Shown: positions 28,195-35,027 of the stretch, piece by piece
How positions within the stretch are numbered: the stretch's first letter is position 1
Layout: each line of letters starts with the position of its first letter
Assembly: GCA_005800815.1 (NCBI GenBank)
Contig: SYEK01000035.1
Coordinates: 1-64,000, forward strand
Direction of reading: 5' to 3'
Length of the DNA: 64,000 nt
Origin: Actinomycetota bacterium
Lineage (GTDB): Bacteria; Actinomycetota; Actinomycetes; Nanopelagicales; Nanopelagicaceae
The notes under the pieces: model-generated
What the model saw: only the letters and a program-made list of their open reading frames with translations
Databases searched by the model: none
What the model was told of the DNA's origin: nothing
Made by a program: the position numbers and the translations under genes

Positions 28195-29192
28195 GAGCGT
28201 CCAACATTCGCAGGTGTAAATATATTTTGAAACATTGAGGCGAGATTTGGCTCAGGAGAGTCTTGACATGTTGCAACAACTTTTTCGATTGTCGTCTTCA
28301 TTTCTGATTTTATCTCTATAATTCTCTGCGGGTTGAGCGCACCACTTGCTATTAGAGCTTCTTCTGTGAGTTTTATTGGATCTCTTTTTTCCCATTTCTC
28401 AAGTTCACCCTCTGGGCGATAGAGAGCCTGATCCGCACGTGAGTGTCCAGCAAAACGGTAGGTTTTTGCTTCAATTAGGGTTGGTCCACCATTGCTACGT
28501 GCGCGAATCACGGCTTCTGTGACTCCCTTTTGTACCTGTGCAATATCCATGCCATCTAGGGCAAAGTGGGGCATTTTGTAGCTATCTGCGCGCATATGAA
28601 GATCTTCAAGTGGAGTTGTGGTGTTTATACGAGAGTACTCTCCATAAACGTTGTTATCACAGATAAATACCACTGGAAGGTTCCAAATCGCAGCTAAGTT
28701 CAGAGTTTCATGGAAGGCCCCAATATTTGTGGCACCATCTCCAAAAACCGCGACAGCAACATCATCTGTCTTACGGACTTGAAATGAGAGAGCAGCTCCT
28801 GCCGCTATTGGCATGCCACCTCCAATGATTGCAGACGTTGGGAGCAGTCCAAGTTCCATATTGCTCAAGTGCATCGATCCACCGACGCCCCCACAACAGC
28901 CAATCGTCTTACCCATGATTTCGCCCAAAACAGACTCTGGACTAAGGCCCAAAGCCAAAGCGATTCCGTGGCCACGATAAGTCGCAGAGACAATATCAGT
29001 GGGGCGTAAAACACTGGCCAAACCGACTGCCAGAGCTTCTTGCCCCAAGCAAAGGTGGGTCGTTCCACGAATGGAACCAGAGGCGAAGAGGCCGTTGATT
29101 TGTCCTTCAAATTCACGAATTTCAATCATTCGCTCATATTGAGCAATCGCATCTTCTTGTACTGCTCTGCGGCGTTCAAGTTCGGCAGACAT
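28191..29192 (-). CDS. 2-oxoacid dehydrogenase E1 alpha (AcoA/PdhA-like)
   Basis: A thiamine-diphosphate E1 alpha chain of 333 aa. The ThDP motif runs from GDGATNIGAFHE to FICDNN; RGHGIALALG and the serine/arginine phosphorylation-loop-like RFAGHSRAD are also present. It is closest in style to acetoin or pyruvate dehydrogenase alpha chains. The ORF track begins at 29219, but the ATG at 29192 (MSAELERRRAV) overlaps the E1beta stop by one base (TAATG). With E1beta it would decarboxylate a 2-oxoacid or cleave acetoin and load the acyl group on the adjacent lipoyl protein. Confidence 0.9.
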   Translation of the reverse strand: MSAELERRRAVQEDAIAQYERMIEIREFEGQINGLFASGSIRGTTHLCLGQEALAVGLASVLRPTDIVSATYRGHGIALALGLSPESVLGEIMGKTIGCCGGVGGSMHLSNMELGLLPTSAIIGGGMPIAAGAALSFQVRKTDDVAVAVFGDGATNIGAFHETLNLAAIWNLPVVFICDNNVYGEYSRINTTTPLEDLHMRADSYKMPHFALDGMDIAQVQKGVTEAVIRARSNGGPTLIEAKTYRFAGHSRADQALYRPEGELEKWEKRDPIKLTEEALIASGALNPQRIIEIKSEMKTTIEKVVATCQDSPEPNLASMFQNIFTPANVGRS

Positions 29193-30208
29193 TATTTTAG
29201 CCCTTCTAATTCCCACCAAGATTTTGGAGTGGTCCCAGTTTTTAAGGATTCGATGAGTTGACGTGCAATATCATCTGCCGTTGGTACAAAACGTGCTTCA
29301 AGTACACCGCTATACGGTACTGGCACATCTGGTGTAGTAATGCGAAAAGGGGCTCCCTTAAGTTGACAAAAGAGTTCTGAGGTAGCCGCTGCGACAATTT
29401 CAGAGCCCCAGCCACCACTTTGCGGGGCTTCTTCGACAACGATTAAGCGGCCTGTCTTTTTAACGGATGTAAGCACTGTCTCGCGATCCCAAGGGACCAC
29501 TGTCGCAAGATCAATTAGTTCTACATCAAGAGCGGATGTTTCAATAGCTCTGCGCGCTACATTAACCATTTGACCAAGAGATACGACAGTGATTTCATTT
29601 CCTTTGCGTAGTACTCTTGCTTTACCAATCGGAAGAACGAGTGAGGTATCGACATCTCCTCGCTCAGCGTAGAGAATGCGGGGCTCAAGTACTATGACTG
29701 GGTCTGGGTCTTGAATCGCTGACCGCGTTAAAGAGTAAGCAGATTGTGCATCACTTGGGCAGACAACTTTTAAGCCTGGAGTTGCAGCTACCCAATTCTC
29801 GAGTGTCTGCGAATGTTGACAACCAAAGCCAAGTCCAGAACCTACTGAGGCTCGTACAACCATCGGCACTGAAAGCTTGCCATTACTGAGGTAGCGCATC
29901 TTTGCAGCCTCTGTCACAAGTTGATCAAGGGCTACACCAAGAAACTCCATAAACATAATTTCAATAACTGGTCTCATGCCCATAATTGCTGCGCCAACTG
30001 CTGCGCCTGTGAAACCCATTTCAGATATTGGAGTATCGCGAATGCGAAGAGGGCCAAATTCAGTCAATAAGCCCTCCGAGGTTTTAAATGGACCTTCAGC
30101 CTGGGCCACATCTTCCCCAAATAACATCACAGTTGAATCTGCACGCATTTCGTCGGCGAGAGCCTGAACAATCGCCTGCCTAAATCGCATAGGCGTCGTA
30201 ATTGCCAT
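29192..30208 (-). CDS. 2-oxoacid dehydrogenase E1 beta (AcoB/PdhB-like)
   Basis: A 338-aa transketolase-like E1 beta chain. MLFGEDVAQ and DTPISEMGFTGAAVGAA are classical; the C-terminal domain reads VVEEAPQSGGWGSEI. It heads the E1beta-E1alpha-lipoyl operon and has a clear Shine-Dalgarno (GGGAG, five bases before the ATG). It diverges from the CoA-transferase gene. No E2 or E3 follows. Confidence 0.92.
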   Translation of the reverse strand: MAITTPMRFRQAIVQALADEMRADSTVMLFGEDVAQAEGPFKTSEGLLTEFGPLRIRDTPISEMGFTGAAVGAAIMGMRPVIEIMFMEFLGVALDQLVTEAAKMRYLSNGKLSVPMVVRASVGSGLGFGCQHSQTLENWVAATPGLKVVCPSDAQSAYSLTRSAIQDPDPVIVLEPRILYAERGDVDTSLVLPIGKARVLRKGNEITVVSLGQMVNVARRAIETSALDVELIDLATVVPWDRETVLTSVKKTGRLIVVEEAPQSGGWGSEIVAAATSELFCQLKGAPFRITTPDVPVPYSGVLEARFVPTADDIARQLIESLKTGTTPKSWWELEGLK

Positions 30209-30305
30209 ATCACTCCCTCTGCTCCGATAGATGATGGGGGTTTTCCAAAGACTGGAATCGTTTGCTAGATTACTGGCATGGACAGGAAAAGGTCAATTCC
30301 TAGTG

Positions 30306-31430
30306 ATGTTATCTAAGACTCCCTCACCAGGGTTGCCCCTCTCTGGAGTCAAAGTCCTAGATGCCACATCCAATATCGCTGGCCCTTTCAGTGGTGCGGT
30401 TTTGGCAGACCTTGGCGCAGAGGTAATCAAGATTGAGATCCCGACAGGTGATCCTGCTCGAGCGATGTTCCCTATTGACGGGGATAGATCGGCATATTTT
30501 CATGTGGTCAACCGCAATAAAACCGGAGTAATTATTGACTTCAAGTCAAAGGAGGGTCAATCAAGATTGGGCAGCATGCTGGACGAATGCGATGTGTTCT
30601 TAACTAATTTTCTTCCAGAGAGGCTGCAAACCCTAGGCCTCACATCCCAGGAGTTACGAGCAAAACGACCTCGCTTGATATTTGGAAATCTTTCGTCCTA
30701 CGGTGCTGAAGGACCGGATAAGGCAGCCCCTGGTTACGACGCAACAGTTCAGGCACGTACTGGAATCATGCATGTCACTGGAGAGCCCGACGGAGAGCCG
30801 GTGCGGGCCGGAGTATCTGTTTTAGATATCGGTGGGGGGATGTGGCTGGCGATCGGAGTCCTGGCTGCATTGATAAGACGCGAGAGAACAGGAGAGGGGA
30901 GTGTTGTTGAGACCTCACTGTTTGAAACAGGAGCACTCTGGGTAAGTTATCACTTATCAGCAAATCAACTTACAGGCCAAGCATCAGTCAGATCCGGCGC
31001 AGGTCATCCAGCTTTTTCTCCTTATGGACTCTTTGCAACATCTTCTGGAACCTTATGTATAGGTGTTGGTAACGATAACATTTTTGCAAAGCTATGTGGA
31101 TTAATAAATCGCAAAGATTTAGTCCAAGATATTCGCTTTTTGACCAATTCGGACCGCGTCACTAACGCACTTATTCTAAAAGTTGAAATAGAGAAGTCCC
31201 TTGCAAATAAAGATGCAGTTTATTGGGGGCAAGTCCTTGGCAGTGGTGGCGTACCTGCAGATCGTGTTTCACTGCCGGAGGAGCTTTTCCATGATTCGCA
31301 AGCTCAGGCGGTAGGCATATTGCTTGACTACCCAGATACAACAACCCAAGTTCAGCTGATTCCAGGACTTCCTCTGCGCTTTGATGGTGAACGTCCTCCG
31401 ATCCGCTTGCCGGCTCCTCATCTAAAGTAG
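30306..31430 (+). CDS. Family III CoA-transferase (CaiB/BaiF)
   Basis: A 374-aa CoA-transferase. The N-terminal segment reads LSGVKVLDATSNIAGPFSGAVLADLGAEVIKIE, and the catalytic aspartate of the family should be in APGYDATVQARTG. Family members move CoA between acyl-CoAs and free carboxylates. The ORF track starts at 30231; the ATG at 30306 fits the family N-terminus and leaves 97 bp for divergent promoters. It is the last intact gene before the displaced tRNA fragment and may activate the organic acid degraded by the island. Confidence 0.87.
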   Translation: MLSKTPSPGLPLSGVKVLDATSNIAGPFSGAVLADLGAEVIKIEIPTGDPARAMFPIDGDRSAYFHVVNRNKTGVIIDFKSKEGQSRLGSMLDECDVFLTNFLPERLQTLGLTSQELRAKRPRLIFGNLSSYGAEGPDKAAPGYDATVQARTGIMHVTGEPDGEPVRAGVSVLDIGGGMWLAIGVLAALIRRERTGEGSVVETSLFETGALWVSYHLSANQLTGQASVRSGAGHPAFSPYGLFATSSGTLCIGVGNDNIFAKLCGLINRKDLVQDIRFLTNSDRVTNALILKVEIEKSLANKDAVYWGQVLGSGGVPADRVSLPEELFHDSQAQAVGILLDYPDTTTQVQLIPGLPLRFDGERPPIRLPAPHLK

Positions 31431-31479
31431 CGAGACAACACGCTTATAGTGGCCAAAAAACTAATCTTTTTGGGGCTTA

Positions 31480-31655
31480 TTGCTTAATCTGTACACCTTC
31501 AGTCAGGCCATGGCTCGTTTCCTTGCCAGCCATAGCGATACTGTGATTGAGGATAAGACCTTTAGTCGAAATACAGCAGGGGCTGAAGGAAATTAACCCA
31601 TCTGACCTGCCCTTTTTCTTACAAACTGGGAATCAAGTTGATTCTGGAACATCGG
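31480..31655 (+). pseudogene. Possible decayed coding remnant
   Basis: A short frame (ATG 31510 to TAA 31596, MARFLASHSDTVIEDKTF) is followed in another frame by a protein-like stretch without an obvious start (VEIQQGLKEINPSDLPFF). These may be two frames of one broken gene beside the right edge of the island. No family recognised. The rest of 31431-31655 shows nothing. Confidence 0.2.
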
Positions 31656-31695
31656 ATTATGAGTTCGGGGCTCTAACCAACTGAGCTACCGCTTC
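31656..31695 (-). pseudogene. Displaced 5' half of tRNA-Met
   Basis: Minus-strand sequence matching tRNA(CAT) from its 5' end through the anticodon loop, then unrelated sequence, so it cannot fold. Acceptor strand GAAGCGG differs from the intact GAGGCGG, and the anticodon stem reads CCGAA instead of CCAAA. It is best read as the original 5' end left behind by integration. Confidence 0.85.
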
Positions 31696-31711
31696 ATCGG
31701 CGATGAGTTTA
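31656..31711. repeat. Right direct repeat (att-like) of the genomic island
   Basis: Partner of 17722-17777, same orientation, four mismatches in 56 bp. It extends 16 bp beyond the tRNA 5' end and includes the TAA stop of crtYd (31709-31711). Confidence 0.85.
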
Positions 31712-32041
31712 CTGTAGTTTTTTGTTGCGCTGAAATCCCCTTCGACCCCAGAACTCCCACATGCCCATCACTGTGAGAACAAGTGCGAAGCCAAAGAGAA
31801 GATCCTCAATTGGGGCACTTGCAATCCGGATTCCAATAATTGTCTCTGGGTCATACATGACAATGGCTTTGCCATCACTTCGGGGATGGGTGAGCCACCA
31901 GTTAGTTATCAGCTGGAAGGGAAAAATGATTACATAGGAGAGCCAGAAAGCCAGACGCGTTAAAAGCGAGTTCTTGAAGAGAAAGAGATCAATCATGATG
32001 GAGAGAGAAAAAGCTGTTATTGCAATATCGCTATAGATCAC
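31709..32041 (-). CDS. crtYd: Lycopene cyclase subunit (CrtYd-like)
   Basis: A 110-aa membrane protein of the heterodimeric lycopene cyclase family. It shows FPFQLITNWWLT and YDPETIIGIRIASAPIEDLLFGFAL, the conserved second-subunit motifs, and three hydrophobic helices. With CrtYc it closes the ends of lycopene to beta-carotene (or, in relatives, other cyclic carotenoids). It overlaps crtYc by four bases. Its stop codon coincides with the edge of the island repeat, so it lay directly upstream of tRNA-Met before insertion. Confidence 0.85.
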   Translation of the reverse strand: MIYSDIAITAFSLSIMIDLFLFKNSLLTRLAFWLSYVIIFPFQLITNWWLTHPRSDGKAIVMYDPETIIGIRIASAPIEDLLFGFALVLTVMGMWEFWGRRGFQRNKKLQ

Positions 32042-32406
32042 TGCTCTTTATCCTTGCCAAACTCCTTCTCACGCAAGTGAGGTTTCACCGTCGTCACGCC
32101 CTCTATGGTCAAGATAGCTGCCATAGGAACGATGATGAAAAAGAGGAACTCCTCTAATGGAATCTCAAACGGGCCATAGATTCCAAGCATTCGATCCCTA
32201 TTGAAGAACCAGTGTCCTTGGGCGATTGCATATGCATCCCAAGCTAGGAAGAGGATACTGACCGGGAGAATGCTCAGAAGAGCTCTTTTCCACCTTCGCA
32301 GAACACTTGTCTTGAGAAATATTTCAAGCCAAAAAGAACCAAAAACCGTAAAAACTAACATTGCCATGTAGCCAAATTTTTCCACACCAAATCTTCTCAC
32401 ACCCAT
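32038..32406 (-). CDS. crtYc: Lycopene cyclase subunit (CrtYc-like)
   Basis: A 122-aa membrane protein with hydrophobic helices and the subunit signature LAWDAYAIAQGHWFFN followed by GPFEIPLEEFLFFIIVP. The ORF track extends the start to 32670, but that extension reads antisense through blh; the ATG at 32406 leaves a 31-bp divergent gap with blh. Together with CrtYd it makes the beta-carotene that Blh would cleave. Confidence 0.86.
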   Translation of the reverse strand: MGVRRFGVEKFGYMAMLVFTVFGSFWLEIFLKTSVLRRWKRALLSILPVSILFLAWDAYAIAQGHWFFNRDRMLGIYGPFEIPLEEFLFFIIVPMAAILTIEGVTTVKPHLREKEFGKDKEQ

Positions 32407-32437
32407 CTTTGATAGGATCGTTCTAGATGGGGGAGAC

Positions 32438-33385
32438 ATGAAGGAAAGTGAATTCCAACTCTTGAATCGGGTGCGCTTGTTCTCGAGTGTGTCCGTTGTG
32501 CTGGTAATAGTGTCCTCACTGATTTTTATAGATCTGTTGGGTGAGAGCTCAATGGGCTGGCAAGTCGCACTAGCAATAGGGGCTCTTGCCATCGGTATTC
32601 CACATGGAGCACTTGACCACCTGGTAACGATGCCCAAAGCCGATCCTCTGAAGATGAGCATATTTGTCATCGCTTATGTTGCGCTGGCAGCCTTAGCAGT
32701 GATTGCAATATTAACTTTCAATACGGTTGGCTTTATCGCCGTACTATTTATGAGCGCAGTGCACTTTGGCATCGGAGATGCGGCTTTTCTGAGAGAGATT
32801 GACAGGCGGAAGGATCCAAAAAGGAGATTGTCTGGACTATTTTTCATCCCAGCTGCTGGTTTTACACCTGTATTTATTCCACTCGTGAACTCGGAGAGTA
32901 CCAAGGCTCTAGCCAGTGTGAATTCAGATCTGATTAATTGGCATCGCGGATTCAATCAAGAGATACTTTTTATGGTCTGTGCTCTTGCAGTAATCTCTAT
33001 CATCACGCTGGCTCTGAGCACAAGATTACGTGAGGTGATCGATCTGAGCCTTCTTTTGCTACTGGCCCTGCTGACACCACCACTAATCGCATTTGCCACC
33101 TACTTTGGATGTTGGCATGCGATGCGCCATACGGCTCGGCTAACTCTGACCTTACCCAAGTGCCAAGAGCGCTTTGCACGAGATGAGATTGGCAGAGCGT
33201 TCTCAAAGGCGGTTATCCCTGGTTTGCCAGCCCTCTTTGGGACATTTGCTGTCGCAGGAGCTCTTGCACTAGGTGGACAGAGTTTTACCGATGAGTTCTT
33301 CTGGATGGCTTTGGTAGTTGTGTGGGCACTCACAGTCCCTCATATGGTCGTTACCGCGAAATTAGATCGGGCGGCGCTAACCTAG
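32438..33385 (+). CDS. blh: Beta-carotene 15,15'-dioxygenase, Brp/Blh family
   Basis: A 315-aa polytopic membrane protein with about eight hydrophobic helices and the metal-ligand histidines of the Brp/Blh family: GIPHGALDHLV, AVHFGIGDAAF and GCWHAMRHTARL. The enzyme cleaves beta-carotene to two retinals, the chromophore of microbial rhodopsins. GGGGGAG lies just before the ATG. It is divergent to crtYcYd, so cyclisation and cleavage are encoded side by side. crtE, crtB, crtI and the rhodopsin are not in the window. Confidence 0.9.
   Translation: MKESEFQLLNRVRLFSSVSVVLVIVSSLIFIDLLGESSMGWQVALAIGALAIGIPHGALDHLVTMPKADPLKMSIFVIAYVALAALAVIAILTFNTVGFIAVLFMSAVHFGIGDAAFLREIDRRKDPKRRLSGLFFIPAAGFTPVFIPLVNSESTKALASVNSDLINWHRGFNQEILFMVCALAVISIITLALSTRLREVIDLSLLLLLALLTPPLIAFATYFGCWHAMRHTARLTLTLPKCQERFARDEIGRAFSKAVIPGLPALFGTFAVAGALALGGQSFTDEFFWMALVVVWALTVPHMVVTAKLDRAALT
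33378..33383 (+). promoter_or_regulatory. -10 box of a leaderless promoter (M23 gene)
   Basis: TAACCT followed by six bases and the GTG at 33390. It fits TANNNT and ends within the blh stop codon. Confidence 0.5.
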
Positions 33386-33389
33386 AGAT

Positions 33390-33983
33390 GTGAAATTAAG
33401 GGTTTTTATCATTTCGCTTATGCTGTTGGGATTACCAATCATCTCGGCTCATAGTGCCCCGGTATATGTCTTTCCAGTAACAGGGTGTGAGTACACCTAT
33501 GCAAAAGCGCACCATGACTATCCAGCTACCGATATCCTGGCCCCTGCGGGTTGTAAGTTTGTAGCACCGATCAATGGTGTCGTCGATGAGGTCAATCGCA
33601 TCGATAGGTGGAGTGGAAAAAAGAGTTTAGGTCCAGATCGTGGAGGACTCTATGTTTCAATTATTGGCGATGACGGCGTTCGCTATTATGGTTCTCATCT
33701 GCGATCAATTCCAGCCAGTATCGAAGTGGGTGTTCTCGTCAAGGCAGGTCGACTCTTAGGTTCAATCGGATCATCAGGTAGTGCGCGAGGGACGCCCCCC
33801 CATCTGCACTTTGGAATCTCATGGCCGACACCGCTTGAGTCAGGGGCGTGGTGGGTCAGGCGGGGAATGATCTGGCCCTGGAAATATCTTGATGCATGGA
33901 AAGTTGGTAAGGATGCATCTCCGCTCAAAGAGATCAATGCCAAGAAATCAAAGACTGGTGAGATTCCACCTACTCCGAAGTAG
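33390..33983 (+). CDS. Secreted M23-family (LytM-like) peptidase
   Basis: A 197-aa protein with a signal peptide (KLRVFIISLMLLGLPIISAHSA). The M23 core shows AHHDYPATDIL (HxxxD zinc ligands), YYGSHLRS and PPHLHFGISW (HxH). Such enzymes cut peptidoglycan cross-bridges or serve as cofactors for other hydrolases. The GTG start is supported by a leaderless-type -10 box. A strong hairpin follows directly. Confidence 0.9.
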   Translation: MKLRVFIISLMLLGLPIISAHSAPVYVFPVTGCEYTYAKAHHDYPATDILAPAGCKFVAPINGVVDEVNRIDRWSGKKSLGPDRGGLYVSIIGDDGVRYYGSHLRSIPASIEVGVLVKAGRLLGSIGSSGSARGTPPHLHFGISWPTPLESGAWWVRRGMIWPWKYLDAWKVGKDASPLKEINAKKSKTGEIPPTPK

Positions 33984-34018
33984 AAAAAAATAACCCCCAC
34001 TGTCTCCAGTGGGGGTTA
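33982..34018 (-). terminator. Intrinsic terminator of the csp gene
   Basis: A 12-bp perfect stem (TAACCCCCACTG / CAGTGGGGGTTA) with a 4-base loop. On the minus strand it is followed by a run of T, serving csp. The hairpin may also stop the M23 transcript from the other side. Confidence 0.85.
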
Positions 34019-34036
34019 TCGAGAAAGCGGTGTTGA

Positions 34037-34240
34037 TTAGGCAGGGTTTACTGCATCGGCCTGAGGGCCCTTTGGACCCTGTACGACCTCAAATGAGACT
34101 GCCTGACCCTCTTCAAGGGACTTGTAACCATTTCCTTGGATCGCTGAGTAGTGAACGAAAACATCTTGTCCGCCACCATCAACTGCAATGAAACCGAAAC
34201 CCTTTTCAGAGTTGAACCACTTAACTGTGCCTGTTGCCAT
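34037..34240 (-). CDS. Cold-shock protein
   Basis: A 67-aa single cold-shock domain with RNP1-like KGFGFIAV and RNP2-like VFVHYSAI. It binds single-stranded RNA/DNA and acts as an RNA chaperone. The ORF track starts 213 bases too early; the ATG at 34240 begins the standard [10 protein letters not shown] and is preceded by GAAGGAAAAG as Shine-Dalgarno. It has its own terminator and appears monocistronic with a long leader. Confidence 0.96.
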   Translation of the reverse strand: MATGTVKWFNSEKGFGFIAVDGGGQDVFVHYSAIQGNGYKSLEEGQAVSFEVVQGPKGPQADAVNPA

Positions 34241-34371
34241 GTTTTTACTTTTCCTTCGATATATGGGTGTTCGAGAGTTCCTCGACCACGGTCTTCCTCT
34301 TGCGCCAGCGATACCGAATATGTATTCCATGAAACGGGTACTGATTAAGCGTCCGACTAAGCCCCACTCTA
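34241..34371 (-). promoter_or_regulatory. Putative csp promoter and long 5' leader
   Basis: A TAGAGT (complement of 34366-34371) is a candidate -10 that would give a leader of roughly 120 nt before the csp ATG. Long leaders acting as temperature switches are known for csp mRNAs in other bacteria. No ORF on either strand is credible here. Confidence 0.3.
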
Positions 34372-34501
34372 CCTTCTTCTGGCCCGTATGCCTAAAGTGG
34401 GGGTGGACAGTTTGAGCCTGATGGGTGTGTAATTGAGGCACTAGCAGGAGCACAAGGCGGCCGGGGAAGGTCGCAATCGGCGTCCTTGCTAGGAGATTTC
34501 A

Positions 34502-35011
34502 ATGCAACGCTTAACCCGAGGCTCGGCAACGCTTGTCGTGCGAGGACACCTGAGAATCCATAGCGCCCCATCTGCGCTACGTCGCCACATCGATTGGGCG
34601 CTCGCAGATTTACTGGGGGCTGGGGTGCGATGTGAGTGGAGGCCACAGCCACTCAAAGCCGGCACATACACATGCACCTTGTCATGGCGCGATCGTGAGG
34701 GTGTTGCTGCGGCGATCGCAAGCGCATTGCGCGGTTGGCACTATCTCTATTTCGAGGTTCAAGAGGACACAAACAACGGAGGAGAGCTCTTTCGTGCCAC
34801 ACCAGAGCTAGGAATCCATCATGCACTCACGGATTTATCAGGCGCAATAATATTGAATGAAAATCAGATTAAGGCTGTACTCAAAGATAGCTTCGATGAG
34901 GAGTCGATTCGTGCAGGAATATCTATTCTTATGGGTAGTGACTGGGAGAGTGAGCTGGAGGGTTTTCGTGCTCTAAACCATCAGGAGATTTCACAGCTTC
35001 GAGCAATCTAA
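34502..35011 (+). CDS. DUF3145 protein (actinobacterial)
   Basis: A 169-aa protein with the DUF3145 pattern: RGHLRIHSAPSALRRHIDWAL at the N-terminus, LSWRDREG, ASALRGWHYLYFEVQED and TPELGIHHALTDLSG. The family is characteristic of Actinobacteria and its function is not known. A Shine-Dalgarno AGGAG lies six bases upstream of the ATG. It is a useful lineage marker. Confidence 0.88.
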   Translation: MQRLTRGSATLVVRGHLRIHSAPSALRRHIDWALADLLGAGVRCEWRPQPLKAGTYTCTLSWRDREGVAAAIASALRGWHYLYFEVQEDTNNGGELFRATPELGIHHALTDLSGAIILNENQIKAVLKDSFDEESIRAGISILMGSDWESELEGFRALNHQEISQLRAI

Positions 35012-35015
35012 GGGA

Positions 35016-35021
35016 TATTAT
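35016..35021 (+). promoter_or_regulatory. -10 box of a leaderless promoter (SIMPL gene)
   Basis: TATTAT followed by six bases and the GTG at 35028; matches TANNNT at leaderless spacing. Confidence 0.5.
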
Positions 35022-35027
35022 CTGAAT

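Larger units (their letters stand above)
17722..31711. mobile_element. tRNA-bounded catabolic genomic island (no integrase seen)
   Basis: About 14 kb lies between the intact tRNA(CAT) and a displaced copy of its 5' half. Everything between is accessory catabolism (SDRs, FAD and GMC oxidases, MDR dehydrogenase, two enolase-superfamily enzymes, E1alpha/E1beta/lipoyl, CoA-transferase) plus decayed reading frames. The flanks are core genes. The interior looks AT-richer: one sampled line (19141-19200) has 23 of 60 G+C against 34 of 60 in dnaG (4321-4380). No integrase, excisionase or transfer gene was found, so it is either an immobile remnant or was moved in trans. Confidence 0.75.

Noticed and set aside
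31661-31690. A second functional tRNA near 31.7 kb
   Set aside because: Only the 5' half is present; the 3' anticodon strand, T-arm and acceptor strand are absent.
32407-32670. N-terminal extension of the crtYc ORF to 32670
   Set aside because: The extra residues are antisense to blh, lack membrane character, and exceed the family length; the ATG at 32406 gives the expected subunit.
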